A stretch of 64,000 nucleotides of DNA from JBMOGA01 sp049318625 (GCA_049318625.1 JBMOGA010000004.1:62001-126000), one strand, 5' to 3'; positions 24,938 through 33,666 are shown, counted from the stretch's first letter. The notes: a model not told the origin generated them from the sequence alone. Program-made: numbers and translations.

Positions 24938-27454
24938 ATGCAATTGGACCGCTCCTCACTGCTCATCGCCGCGCTCGCGTTGATCGCTCTGCCGTTTCTC
25001 CTGATGGCGCTCGGCCTTGGCATCACCTCGGCGACCGAGGTCGTCATCTTCGCCATCGCCTGCATGGCGCTCAACATCCTCGTCGGCCATACCGGGCTCG
25101 TTTCGTTCGGCCACGGCGCCTGGTTCGGTTTGGCCGCCTATGCCGCCGGCCTCCTGCAACGCAATGTCTTTCCCGGCGGCTTTCTCCTGCCGCTCCTGCT
25201 CGGCCTTTTCGTCATCGCGATCATTGCAGCCGGATTCGGCTATCTCATCCTGCGCCGCCGCGGCGTCTACTTCTCGCTGCTCACACTGGCACTCTCCGCG
25301 CTCCTTTACACCGTCTCGTTCCGCTGGACGGCAGTCACCGGCGGCGAGGACGGCCTCGGCGGCATCACTCGGCCAGTCGTCCTCGGTCTGAGCTTCGAGA
25401 CTGCCGCCAACTACTACGCCCTCGTCGCAACGATCGCATTCCTGGTGGTGGTCGGTTTGTGGCGGTTCCACCGCTCGCCGGTCGGCCACGTGCTGGTCGC
25501 GATCCGCGAGAACGAGCAGCGCGCCCGTTTCATCGGCTATGCGACCAATCACTACAAACTGCTGGCCTTCGTCGTCTCGGCCACCATCACCGGTCTCGCC
25601 GGCATGCTGCTGCTTTACAACAACCGCATGACGTCGGCGGATCCGATCTCCGTCGCATTCTCGGGCGAGTTGCTCGCCATGGTCGTCATCGGCGGCATGC
25701 GCAGCTTTCTCGGACCCGCGCTCGGGGCCCTGTTCTTCGTCATCTTCCGGGACTACCTGTCGAGCGTCACCGAGAATTGGCTGCTCTATTTCGGACTGCT
25801 GTTCGTCGGCTTCATCGTGTTCTCGCCGTCCGGCCTGATCGGCCTCTACGAGCGCCTGACCGCCCCGTTGCGAAAAACGACGACCGAAGCCGCCGCCATG
25901 GCCAGCCGCATGGCCGGCGCCACCGCGCTCCCGGCCTTCCTCAAGCCCGACCGGGGGGCCGCCGGCGCCGTGCTCGAGGCCCGGGCGATCACCAAGAGTT
26001 TCGGCGGTATCAAGGCCGTGCAGGGGGTCTCCATCGCGGTGCGCGACCGCTCCTTGCATGCGTTGATCGGCCCCAACGGCGCCGGCAAGACCACCGCCTT
26101 CAACCTGATTTCCGGCATGTTCGCGCCCGACAGCGGCACCGTCACGCTGGCCGGCCGCACCGTCTCCGGACTGCCACCCGAGGAAGTGACCCGCGCCGGC
26201 ATCGGCCGCTCGTTCCAGATCACCAACCTGTTCCCCACGCTCTCGGTCGACGAGAACGTGCGCCTCGCCGTGCAGGCGCGTCACAAGGAGCGCTTCAGCA
26301 TCCTGACGCCGGCGGAGGATCTGGTCGAGATCGGTCGCGAGACTGGCGAGATCATCCGCGCCATGGGGCTCGGCGGTGTCGAGCGCGCCGAGGCCGGCTC
26401 GCTGTCCTACGGCGGACAGCGCCTGCTCGACATGGCACTCGCCGTCGCGACGAAGCCCCGCGTATTGTTGCTCGACGAGCCGCTGGCCGGCCTCGCCGCC
26501 GCCGAGCGCGAGCGTGTCGGCCAACTCATCAAGGCGATCTCGGCCGATCTTCCCGTTCTGCTTGTCGAGCACGACATCGACCGCGTGTTCCAGATCGCCG
26601 ACGCCGTCACGGTCATGAACGAAGGCGAGGTTCTGGTCGACGGCTCCGTCGAGGACGCACGCTCTTCGCCGCGCGTGCAGGAGGTCTACATCGGCTCGGG
26701 CTCGCATGCGCTGGCCGAGAAGCCGCGCGCCTCCGCCGCCCGCCCGACGGCACTGCTCAGCCTCACCGATGTCGACACGTACTACGGCAAGAGCCACATC
26801 CTGCGCTCCGTGACGTTCGACGTCCGCGACAACGAGATCGTCGCACTGCTCGGCCGCAATGGCGCCGGCAAGTCCACCATGTTGAAATCGATCGTCGGCA
26901 TCACGCCGCCGCGATCCGGCGCAATCACGCTGTCGGGGCGCAACCTCGCCGGCCAGCCATCCTCGGTCATCACCCGCCAGGGCATTTCCTACGTACCCCA
27001 AGGGCGCGGTCTGTTCGCCGGGATGACGGTCGCCGAGAACATGGAGCTCGGTCGCATCAAGCGTCGGAACGGCAACGGCATCCATTGGGACGAGGAACGC
27101 ATCTTCGCATTCTTCCCGAGGATCAAGGAGCGCTGGCGCTCGCCCGCCGACTACCTGTCGGGCGGCGAGCAGCAGATGGTGGCCGTGGCGCGCGCCCTCT
27201 CGGGCGACACACGGGTTCTCCTGCTCGACGAGCCGTTCGAGGGTCTGGCACCCGCGATCATCGAGGAGCTTTTCGAGGCCTTCGATAAGCTGCGCCAGGA
27301 AATCTCGATCGTCATCGTCGACCATCACCTCGACCTGGCGCTGGCCCTGTCGGACCGCACCGTCGCGCTGGAACGCGGCGCCGTCACGCACACCGGCCCC
27401 TCGCAGGAGCTCAGCCGCGATCTCGACCTGCGCCGCAAGGTCTTGTGGCTGTGA
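24938..27454 (+). CDS. Fused LivM permease - LivG ATPase - LivF ATPase
   Basis: An 838-residue protein holding three transporter parts in one frame. Residues 1-310 are a LivM-type permease (NILVGHTGLVSFGHGAWFG, VVIGGMRSFLGPALGALFF). Residues 345-590 are the first ATPase, with Walker A GPNGAGKTT near 378, signature LSYGGQR near 490, and Walker B VLLLDEPLAGL near 510. After a linker, residues 608-838 are the second ATPase, with Walker A GRNGAGKST near 640, signature LSGGEQQ near 738, and Walker B VLLLDEPFEGL near 760. All nucleotide-site motifs look intact. With the separate LivH this makes a whole importer from two polypeptides. No frameshift is suspected because each junction is a clean linker. 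Confidence 0.93.
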   Translation: MQLDRSSLLIAALALIALPFLLMALGLGITSATEVVIFAIACMALNILVGHTGLVSFGHGAWFGLAAYAAGLLQRNVFPGGFLLPLLLGLFVIAIIAAGFGYLILRRRGVYFSLLTLALSALLYTVSFRWTAVTGGEDGLGGITRPVVLGLSFETAANYYALVATIAFLVVVGLWRFHRSPVGHVLVAIRENEQRARFIGYATNHYKLLAFVVSATITGLAGMLLLYNNRMTSADPISVAFSGELLAMVVIGGMRSFLGPALGALFFVIFRDYLSSVTENWLLYFGLLFVGFIVFSPSGLIGLYERLTAPLRKTTTEAAAMASRMAGATALPAFLKPDRGAAGAVLEARAITKSFGGIKAVQGVSIAVRDRSLHALIGPNGAGKTTAFNLISGMFAPDSGTVTLAGRTVSGLPPEEVTRAGIGRSFQITNLFPTLSVDENVRLAVQARHKERFSILTPAEDLVEIGRETGEIIRAMGLGGVERAEAGSLSYGGQRLLDMALAVATKPRVLLLDEPLAGLAAAERERVGQLIKAISADLPVLLVEHDIDRVFQIADAVTVMNEGEVLVDGSVEDARSSPRVQEVYIGSGSHALAEKPRASAARPTALLSLTDVDTYYGKSHILRSVTFDVRDNEIVALLGRNGAGKSTMLKSIVGITPPRSGAITLSGRNLAGQPSSVITRQGISYVPQGRGLFAGMTVAENMELGRIKRRNGNGIHWDEERIFAFFPRIKERWRSPADYLSGGEQQMVAVARALSGDTRVLLLDEPFEGLAPAIIEELFEAFDKLRQEISIVIVDHHLDLALALSDRTVALERGAVTHTGPSQELSRDLDLRRKVLWL

Positions 27455-27541
27455 GCCGACGAGCGGGCCGGAATCGACAAACACCGTGCGCGGATGCCAG
27501 ACTGCGCGCGGCACCCCTGTTCAGCCCGAAAGAGGTCTCTC

Positions 27542-28825
27542 GTGACGACCATCGCGCCGTCGAGCACCCCGGCAACCGACTTGATCGAGCGGGCCAAGCG
27601 GGCCCTTCCCGCCGGATCGTTCGGTAACCTGCCGCCCGACATCATCGTCCGCGAGGGCAAGGGCGCGCGGGTCCGCGACGTGGCCGGCAAGGAGTACATC
27701 GATTACCTGCTCGGCTCCGGGCCGATGTTCGTCGGCCATGCCCATCCGGAGGTGGTGGCGGCCGTACAGGAGCAGGTCGCCCGCGGCTCGACGTTCTTCG
27801 CCAACAACGAGCACGGCATTCTGTTGGCCGAGGCCATCTGTGCGGCCATGCCGTGCGCCAAGAAGGTCCGCTACACGTCGAGCGGGTCGGAAGCCACGCA
27901 CTACGCGATGCGGCTCGCCCGCGCCTATCGCGGCCGCGACAAGATCCTGAAGTTCGAAGGCGGCTTTCACGGCATGGGCGATTGGGCGCTGATGAGCATG
28001 GCGCCGCGCCAGCCCGGGAACTTCCCGCAAGCAACTCCCGACACGGCCGGCATTCCGGGCGCACTCAAGGGCGAGATGCTGATCGCCCCCTTCAACGACG
28101 ACGCAACGGCCACCGCCATGATCGAGGAGCATGCCGACGAACTCGCCGGCGTGATCGTCGAGCCGCTGCAGCGGCTCATCCCCCCGAAGCCGGGTTTCCT
28201 CCAAGCATTGCGGACCGCCACCGAGAAGGCCGGAATTCCCCTGATCTTCGACGAGATCGTCACCGGCTTCCGCTTCGCCTATGGCGGTGCCCAGCAGTAC
28301 TACGGCGTCGTGCCGGATCTGTGCACCGTCGGCAAAATCGTCGGCGGCGGCTTCCCCCTCGCCGCTGTCGCCGGCCGTGACGAGATCATGAAGCACTTCG
28401 ACAAGTCACGCGTGCGCGATGACCAATACCTGCCGCAGGTCGGCACACTGTCGGGCAACCCCATCGCCGCGGTCGCAGGGCTCGCCACACTCGAGATCCT
28501 GCGGCGCCCCGGCACCTACGAGCGCGTTTTCGAGACCGGACGGCGACTGATGGCGGGGTTGCAACAAGCCATGAGGGAGGCTGGCGTCGCCGCCCGCGTG
28601 ATCGGCGAGGCGCCGATGTTCGAGGTCTTTTTCACCTCGGAGGAGATCGCCAACTACCGCGACATCCTGCGCGCCGACGAGAAGCGGCTCGCCCGGTTCA
28701 ACGCTCTTGTCGTGGAACGCGGCCTCCTGAAAGGGGCGACCAAATACTACGTCTCGACCGCCCACGGTCAGGACGAGGTCGACGAAACCCTGGCGATCTG
28801 GAAGGACGCCGCGCGACACCTCTGA
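27542..28825 (+). CDS. Class III aminotransferase, glutamate-1-semialdehyde-aminomutase-like
   Basis: A 427-residue PLP enzyme. Seen are KEYIDYLLGSGPMFVGHAHP, the cofactor-phosphate region SSGSEATHYAMRLARAYRGR near residue 118, LIFDEIVTGFR near 237, and the PLP lysine in CTVGKIVGGGFPL near 264. The family includes HemL and omega-amino acid and amine transaminases. Its place in a transporter operon suggests it deaminates or isomerises the imported compound rather than making haem precursors. I use GTG 27542 with AGAGG upstream; ATG 27494 would add sixteen atypical residues. Confidence 0.88.
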   Translation: MTTIAPSSTPATDLIERAKRALPAGSFGNLPPDIIVREGKGARVRDVAGKEYIDYLLGSGPMFVGHAHPEVVAAVQEQVARGSTFFANNEHGILLAEAICAAMPCAKKVRYTSSGSEATHYAMRLARAYRGRDKILKFEGGFHGMGDWALMSMAPRQPGNFPQATPDTAGIPGALKGEMLIAPFNDDATATAMIEEHADELAGVIVEPLQRLIPPKPGFLQALRTATEKAGIPLIFDEIVTGFRFAYGGAQQYYGVVPDLCTVGKIVGGGFPLAAVAGRDEIMKHFDKSRVRDDQYLPQVGTLSGNPIAAVAGLATLEILRRPGTYERVFETGRRLMAGLQQAMREAGVAARVIGEAPMFEVFFTSEEIANYRDILRADEKRLARFNALVVERGLLKGATKYYVSTAHGQDEVDETLAIWKDAARHL

Positions 28826-28838
28826 ATCTGGTCGCCAA

Positions 28839-28865
28839 CCGGCTGCGCGGAGCCCGCGCAGCCGG
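28839..28865. terminator. Bidirectional hairpin terminator
   Basis: A perfect 12-bp inverted repeat, CCGGCTGCGCGG (28839-28850) and CCGCGCAGCCGG (28854-28865), around a 3-base loop. It sits in the 46-bp gap between two convergent genes, the aminotransferase and the RraA-like gene. There is no T-run, so termination efficiency is unproven. Confidence 0.6.
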
Positions 28866-28871
28866 CAACGG

Positions 28872-29576
28872 TCATCGGCTCTTCTTCCAGGCCTCGTAGC
28901 GCGCCTTGTTCTCGGCATTCGGCGGATAGAGGCCGGGCAGCGCGGCGCCGCCTTGGACCTCGCCCATGATCCAAGCCTCCAGACGCTCCTGCTCTTCGGC
29001 GAGTTCGACGATGGCACCAACCAACGCCTGAGGGATCAGAACAGCCCCGTCGTCGTCGACCACCACGACATCGTCCGGGAACACAGCAACCCCGCCACAC
29101 GCGATCGGCTGCTGCCACGCCACGAACGTGAGCTCCGCGACCGAAGGCGGCGCCGCAGCGCCCTGGCACCAGACCGGCAGACCGGTCCCGATCACGCCGG
29201 CCGCATCGCGCACGACACCATCCGTGACCAGTGCCGCCACACCGCGCTTGTGCATGCGAGCGCACAGGATGTCGCCGAAGATTCCGGCATCCGTTACGCC
29301 CATCGCGTCGACGACCGTGACACACCCGGCCGGCATGTCCTCGATGGCGGCGCGCGTCGAGATCGGCGACGACCAGGATTCGGGTGTCGCCAGATCCTCC
29401 CGCGCCGGCACAAAGCGCAGCGTGAAGGCGCGCCCGACAACGCGCGGCTGCCCACTCCTGAGCGGCCGTGTGCCCTGCATCCAGGTGCGACGCAGTCCCT
29501 TCTTCAGCAGCAGTGTCGTTATCGTGGCGGTCGTCACGCCCTTCAGCACGTCGACGGTCCTGGAATCGAGTTCCAT
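28872..29576 (-). CDS. RraA family protein (HMG/CHA aldolase-like)
   Basis: A 234-residue member of the RraA/4-hydroxy-4-methyl-2-oxoglutarate aldolase family. The central signature is GDILCARMHKRGVAALVTDG followed by VVRDAAGV, containing the metal-site D and R of the family. Other conserved parts are VTTATITTLLLKKGLRRTWM at the N-terminus and VVVDDDGAVLIPQAL near residue 180. Members cleave 2-oxo-4-hydroxy acids to pyruvate, decarboxylate oxaloacetate, or inhibit RNase E. The metabolic neighbourhood favours an aldolase or decarboxylase. It is the last gene of the minus-strand operon. Confidence 0.85.
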   Translation of the reverse strand: MELDSRTVDVLKGVTTATITTLLLKKGLRRTWMQGTRPLRSGQPRVVGRAFTLRFVPAREDLATPESWSSPISTRAAIEDMPAGCVTVVDAMGVTDAGIFGDILCARMHKRGVAALVTDGVVRDAAGVIGTGLPVWCQGAAAPPSVAELTFVAWQQPIACGGVAVFPDDVVVVDDDGAVLIPQALVGAIVELAEEQERLEAWIMGEVQGGAALPGLYPPNAENKARYEAWKKSR

Positions 29577-29661
29577 CCTGTCCTCCTTCGCGACGGCGCG
29601 TCCGTTACGTGCCGTGCCGCACCGAATCCTAAGGCCTGGACCGCGAGCTGTCAGGCGGCCT

Positions 29662-30471
29662 TCACTTGAAACCTGCTGCGGTCAGCCGTCGCGCACTATC
29701 GTCGATCTGCGCATCGGCGTCGGCCGCGATGATTTCCAGCATCGGCGGTTCCCGATGGCCGAGTTCCTCGAGGACCGGCGGCACGACGTGGAACGGCACC
29801 GTGCCGAGCCCGACGGCGTCATGGCGATAGGTCGAAAGTCCCGTGTCGGACAGATGCACGAGCGCGAGCCGCGGTGCCGCCTTGCGCAGACCGGCTACGA
29901 TATCCTCCTTGATGAAGTGGCCGTTGGCCACGTCGTAGACGATCTGCACATCCGGGCTTCCGAACCTGTCGAGCGCCGCCATCAGTTCATCGATCCCGGG
30001 CAGAAAAGCGAACGGCATGTTCTCGACGACGATCCGCGTCCCAGCCTTCTGCGCCAGCGGTACCAGCGTCTCGAGCGCCGTCAGGAAATGCCCCATGAGG
30101 GCCTCGCGCGGCATCGGGAACAGCGGATTGGACTTGCCGGGTCCGATAATGACACCGGGCACGCCGAGATCGCCCGCCAACTGCACGATGCGGCTGAGGT
30201 GATCGAGCGAAAGCGCCCTCATATCCTCCGAGGCCGCAGCGATATTGACGTCGATGTTCGGCATGTTGAGGGTGACGACGCGCACGCCGAGGCTCTCGGC
30301 ATGCCGGCGCAGCGCACTGCGGTCGGCTGTCGTCATGGCCTTGGGCCACAGATGCCCCGGATAGATCATCAGCTCGAAGCTGCCATAGCCCCGCGCCGCG
30401 AGCCGCGTCAGGAACTGCGCGGCCGTCAGGCCGAACGTGTATGAATACGAGTTCATGCCGAAGGCAGCCAT
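29662..30471 (-). CDS. TIM-barrel sugar phosphate isomerase/epimerase-like protein
   Basis: A 269-residue xylose-isomerase-like TIM barrel. It begins MAAFGMNSYSYTFGL and has GYGSFELMIYPGHLWP near residue 33, VVTLNMPNID near 68, GVPGVIIGPGKSNPLF near 103, RIVVENMPFAF near 148, and a metal-site pattern IVYDVANGHF then LVHLSDTG near 190. The Glu, Asp, His set fits divalent-metal isomerases, epimerases and some dehydratases. ATG 30471 begins the domain; the longer open frame upstream is not family sequence. It is between the RraA-like gene and an epimerase in one operon. Confidence 0.85.
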   Translation of the reverse strand: MAAFGMNSYSYTFGLTAAQFLTRLAARGYGSFELMIYPGHLWPKAMTTADRSALRRHAESLGVRVVTLNMPNIDVNIAAASEDMRALSLDHLSRIVQLAGDLGVPGVIIGPGKSNPLFPMPREALMGHFLTALETLVPLAQKAGTRIVVENMPFAFLPGIDELMAALDRFGSPDVQIVYDVANGHFIKEDIVAGLRKAAPRLALVHLSDTGLSTYRHDAVGLGTVPFHVVPPVLEELGHREPPMLEIIAADADAQIDDSARRLTAAGFK

Positions 30472-30500
30472 CTGTCCCTCCTGGTTCCGAGCCCTGAACG

Positions 30501-31382
30501 TCACGGCTGCGCCCGGCCGGCGCCGAGCATGTCGCGCCACGTGATCTGCGGCTGGTAGCCGAGCACATCCCGCGCCTTCGTGATGTCGATCACCGACGCC
30601 AGCGGATTGGCCTTGTAGTAGTCCGGCCGGCGGATCTCCGGCAGCCGCCCCCAACGCTCGGCGGCGATGTCCAGTGTCGGGCGCGTGTTGAGCCCGTCCG
30701 CTGCCGAGATCGTAAAGACGTCGAAACCGCGATACGGCGATTGCAGGGCCAGGTCGAAGCCTTGTGCCACGTCTTCCGGCGCCACATAGGCCCAGAAATG
30801 ATAGTTCTGCGGATCGCTGCCGCGCTGTCCGAGCTCGGGGTACTCGGCCGGGAAGACGACGTGCACCGGCCGAATTGCCAGCACTTCGAGCTTGCGCCGC
30901 GCCGCAAAACTTTCGGCGATCGTCTCGGTCAGATACTTGCTCAGCGAGTAGAATTCGGTCGGCCGGCAGGGGTGCGCCTCGTCCACCGGCAGATACTTCG
31001 GCGGCCAGTCCGGCGGGTTGTAGGAAAGTCCGAAGACGGAGTCACTCGACGCGGCCACGAGCCGCCGGATGCCGGCCTCCTCGGCCGCCTGCATGACGAC
31101 CCACGCACCCTGCACATTGGTATTGAATGTCACCGGCGCCGGCGCGGTGCGCGGGTTCGGAATGGCGGCGAGATGGACCAGCGCGTCGTGACCGCGCAAT
31201 GCCTCGACCACCGCGTCGTAGTTCGTCATGTCGATCCGTAGGGACCGCGCACCCTTGGGCAACGTGTACGACGGCGCGACGATGTCGAGGCTCGTCACCG
31301 CCATGCGCCGGGCCAGCCGCTCCACGACCGCGCGACCCAGTCGCCCCGATCCGCCGGTCACCACAACCCGCTCGTATGCCAT
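30501..31382 (-). CDS. NAD-dependent epimerase/dehydratase
   Basis: A 293-residue extended SDR. The nucleotide motif is VVVTGGSGRLGRAVVERL at the N-terminus. LVHLAAIPNPRT near residue 90 and the catalytic Tyr and Lys in EFYSLSKYLTE near 145 are intact. IRPVHVVFPAEYPE follows the usual post-catalytic pattern. Members oxidise, epimerise or dehydrate sugars, usually nucleotide sugars or sugar acids. It is first in the minus-strand operon, and its promoter region is shared with the divergent transport operon. It resembles the product of 37665-38579. Confidence 0.88.
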   Translation of the reverse strand: MAYERVVVTGGSGRLGRAVVERLARRMAVTSLDIVAPSYTLPKGARSLRIDMTNYDAVVEALRGHDALVHLAAIPNPRTAPAPVTFNTNVQGAWVVMQAAEEAGIRRLVAASSDSVFGLSYNPPDWPPKYLPVDEAHPCRPTEFYSLSKYLTETIAESFAARRKLEVLAIRPVHVVFPAEYPELGQRGSDPQNYHFWAYVAPEDVAQGFDLALQSPYRGFDVFTISAADGLNTRPTLDIAAERWGRLPEIRRPDYYKANPLASVIDITKARDVLGYQPQITWRDMLGAGRAQP

Positions 31383-31419
31383 GGCGCGTCCTCGCTGTTG
31401 TTATCGAAAACTTGCCGCG

Positions 31420-31447
31420 AGCTTATTTTCACTATTTGCGAAGTCAA
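31420..31447 (-). promoter_or_regulatory. Promoter of the minus-strand catabolic operon
   Basis: On the minus strand TTGACT (31447-31442) and TAAGCT (31425-31420) are 16 bp apart. The -35 is strong and the -10 is weak (3 of 6). The operator-like element 31428-31442 fills the spacer. Confidence 0.45.
31428..31442. promoter_or_regulatory. Operator-like element, left copy
   Basis: TTCAC-TATTT-GCGAA, an imperfect inverted repeat of the form TTCAC-N5-GNGAA. The preceding bases are shared with the right copy, giving an 11-bp direct repeat CTTATTTTCAC at 31422-31432 and 31600-31610. It sits in the spacer of the minus promoter. Confidence 0.5.
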
Positions 31448-31532
31448 TCCAGACTGTGAGAAAAGATCCGCCGGCGCACGATGGAGGCGATCCGGAGAGC
31501 AGACGGCGCCGACGCCGGAAAAGTAGGCCGCT

Positions 31533-31546
31533 AGAATTGCAATTCT
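31533..31546. promoter_or_regulatory. Perfect 14-bp palindrome
   Basis: AGAATTGCAATTCT is identical to its reverse complement. It lies midway between the two promoters, 30 bp upstream of the plus-strand -35 box. It may be an activator or repressor site. No regulator gene is nearby. Confidence 0.5.
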
Positions 31547-31575
31547 CCTTAGCGCGGACACGGGACAAGTTCCTA

Positions 31576-31604
31576 TTGACAGCATCGGCACGAGGTCGTC
31601 TTAT
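31576..31604 (+). promoter_or_regulatory. Promoter of the plus-strand transport operon
   Basis: A perfect -35 box TTGACA (31576-31581) and TCTTAT (31599-31604, 4 of 6) are 17 bp apart. The predicted start near 31611 falls within the right operator-like element. Confidence 0.6.
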
Positions 31605-31605
31605 T

Positions 31606-31620
31606 TTCACCAATAGAGAA
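31606..31620. promoter_or_regulatory. Operator-like element, right copy
   Basis: TTCAC-CAATA-GAGAA, the same TTCAC-N5-GNGAA form as the left copy 178 bp away. It covers the predicted transcription start of the plus operon, the position expected for a repressor site. Confidence 0.5.
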
Positions 31621-31726
31621 CAAGTGCGGCGATACTGAAAATGCCGCACGGAGGAAACGCGCACGCAGTGGACGTTTCGGGCCTTCGAGTCCGAGGGTGC
31701 ATCCATGCGGGGCAGGGAGGCGGGCG

Positions 31727-32695
31727 ATGGCGCTTCTCGTCACTGGCGCAATGGGGCATGTCGGCCACGAGGTCGTCCGGCAGGCGATCCAGCGTGGCCA
31801 CCATGTGATCGCGGGCTATCGGGGCACCTTTCGGGCGGCCGATGCCGCTGCGGTCGGGGCCGGTGCCACCTGGGTGCAGGTCGATCTCGCCGACCCTGCG
31901 GCCATCACCGCACTCGCCGACCAACATCCCATTTCGGGTGCGATCCACACCGCCGCCGTACCGAACGACGCCGTGGCCCGTCCCGATCCGCTGGCCGCCA
32001 TCAACTCCAACGTCGGCGCCGTCGGCAACCTTCTCGATGCGGCACGGCGCAAGGGCTGGTCACGGTTCCTGTACGTGAGCACCGGATCAGTATTCCAGAA
32101 CGCCACCGACGTCACCGTCCCGGTTCTCGAGGATCGTCAGACGTCGGTCTCCAACATCTACTCCACGACCAAGGCCTGCGGCGAAATGCTGACCAGCATG
32201 TACCGGTCGCAGTTCGGGCTTTCCGCCGCGACGGTCCGCGTCTCCTGGGTCTACGGACCGCCACTGGTGCCGCGCGTGCGCGAGAACCCGCGAGGCCCAA
32301 TTCCCTGGTTCCTCAAGTGCGCCCTCACCGGCGTGCCGGTCGAGGACGCCAGCGGCGGCGAGTTCCTGGCGAGTTACACCCACGTCGGCGACGTCGCGGC
32401 GGGGCTCATCGCCGCCTATGAAGCGAAATCGCTGAACCACGACATCTACCATCTGGGCTCCGGCCGGAACTTCTCGACGGCCGACGTCGTGCGGGCGGTC
32501 AAGGCCGCCGTGCCGGGCGCTGCGGTGGCGGCGGGACCGGGTACCGCGCCGTGGACCGATCACACCCGCATGCGCGGACCGCTCGCCGGGCGTCGCCTGT
32601 TCGACGACACCGGCTTCGAGGTGCGGTTCAGCCTCGAGGACGGCGTGGCCCAATTCGCCGATTGGATGCGCAAACACCGGGAAACCTGGGCATGA
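31727..32695 (+). CDS. NAD-dependent epimerase/dehydratase
   Basis: A 322-residue extended SDR with the nucleotide loop VTGAMGHVGHEVV at residues 5-17. VSTGSVFQNATD near residue 115 and the catalytic Tyr and Lys of NIYSTTKACGEML near 147 are intact, and VRVSWVYGPPLVPR follows near 170. It is the first gene of the plus operon and its stop overlaps the first permease start (ATGA), so it is translationally coupled to transport. The likely substrate is the imported sugar or its oxidised form. Confidence 0.88.
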   Translation: MALLVTGAMGHVGHEVVRQAIQRGHHVIAGYRGTFRAADAAAVGAGATWVQVDLADPAAITALADQHPISGAIHTAAVPNDAVARPDPLAAINSNVGAVGNLLDAARRKGWSRFLYVSTGSVFQNATDVTVPVLEDRQTSVSNIYSTTKACGEMLTSMYRSQFGLSAATVRVSWVYGPPLVPRVRENPRGPIPWFLKCALTGVPVEDASGGEFLASYTHVGDVAAGLIAAYEAKSLNHDIYHLGSGRNFSTADVVRAVKAAVPGAAVAAGPGTAPWTDHTRMRGPLAGRRLFDDTGFEVRFSLEDGVAQFADWMRKHRETWA

Positions 32696-33666
32696 GCCAA
32701 GTCGCCGATCATCCGCAGATGGTCGACCGGTCGGTGATCCTCCGCTGGCTCTCCGCGGCGCCCGGCGCGGTCTACCTGCTGGCGGTGCTGTCCATCGGCT
32801 TGACGATCATGACACCGCATTTTTTCTCGGTGCCCAATCTGACCAATGTGGCGCTTCAGGTTTCGGTGCTGGTCATCGTCGCACTCGGCATGACGCTGGT
32901 AATCCTGACGGAAGGCATCGATCTGAGCCTCGGACCGGTGCTGGGCCTGTGCGGCGTCGTGATGGCGATGATGGTCGTCTCGGGTCTGCCGCTGTGGCTC
33001 GCCATCGGCGCCGCGATCGTCATCGGGGCCGCATTCGGCATGGCCAACGGCACGCTGATCGCCTACGTCGGGCTGCCCCCGTTCATCGTCACGCTGGCAA
33101 CCTTCGGCATCGCCCAATCGCTCGCCACCATGCTGACCGAAGGCAACTCGGTCACCGGCCTGCCGGATATCGTCCGCTGGTTCAATGCCGGCTATTTCCT
33201 GGGCCTTCCCGTGCCGCTGTGGGCGACCATCGTCGCCTTCGCGGTGACCTACATTCTGCTCTACCGCACCAAGTTCGGACGCTACACGTTCGCGATCGGC
33301 GGCAACCGCCAGGCGCTCGTCCTCTCGGGCAGCAAGGCCCGCGTCTACCAGGTGCTGGTCTACGTGTACGCTGGCGTTCTGACCGCGCTCGCCTCCTTCA
33401 TCATGACCGCGCGCATGAATGCCGCCCACCCGACCATCGGCGTCGGTCTCGAGTTCGATGCGATCGCGGCGGTGATCCTCGGCGGCACGTCGTTCGAGAA
33501 GGGCCGCGGTGGCATCGTGGGAACCCTGATCGGCGCTCTGGCCGTCGGCGTCCTGCGCAACGGCCTCAACCTGATGGGGGTGTCCACCGAGTGGCAGGTC
33601 GCCATCGTTGGTCTCATCATCATCGCCGCCGTCGGCGTGGATTCGATCCGGGGGCACAACACATGA
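32692..33666 (+). CDS. ABC transporter permease, RbsC type (first)
   Basis: A 324-residue sugar-type permease with about ten hydrophobic segments. Diagnostic stretches are LTNVALQVSVLVIVALGMTLVILTE starting near residue 47 (in part), EGIDLSLGPVLGL, FIVTLATFGIAQS near 125, FAIGGNRQALVLSG near 200, and AVILGGTSFEKGRGGIVGT near 262. ATG 32692 overlaps the stop of the epimerase gene. Together with the next gene it forms a two-permease CUT2 transporter, as in YtfT/YjfF, rather than a homodimer. Confidence 0.92.
   Translation: MSQVADHPQMVDRSVILRWLSAAPGAVYLLAVLSIGLTIMTPHFFSVPNLTNVALQVSVLVIVALGMTLVILTEGIDLSLGPVLGLCGVVMAMMVVSGLPLWLAIGAAIVIGAAFGMANGTLIAYVGLPPFIVTLATFGIAQSLATMLTEGNSVTGLPDIVRWFNAGYFLGLPVPLWATIVAFAVTYILLYRTKFGRYTFAIGGNRQALVLSGSKARVYQVLVYVYAGVLTALASFIMTARMNAAHPTIGVGLEFDAIAAVILGGTSFEKGRGGIVGTLIGALAVGVLRNGLNLMGVSTEWQVAIVGLIIIAAVGVDSIRGHNT

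Larger units (their letters stand above)
31383..31726. promoter_or_regulatory. Divergent control region, 344 bp
   Basis: This gene-free stretch is clearly richer in A+T than its surroundings. It carries a promoter for each direction, two related operator-like elements and one perfect palindrome, listed separately. No credible coding frame is present. The plus gene has GGGAGG at 31713-31718 as ribosome site, and the minus gene has GAGG eight bases before its ATG. Confidence 0.8.

Noticed and set aside
24956..27514. An 852-codon open frame antisense to the fused Liv gene
   Set aside because: Composition is typical of an antisense frame, and the plus strand has three complete, well-conserved domains.
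27542..28825. True glutamate-1-semialdehyde aminomutase (hemL)
   Set aside because: The fold is shared, but the gene belongs to an amino-acid import operon, and the family contains many other aminotransferases.
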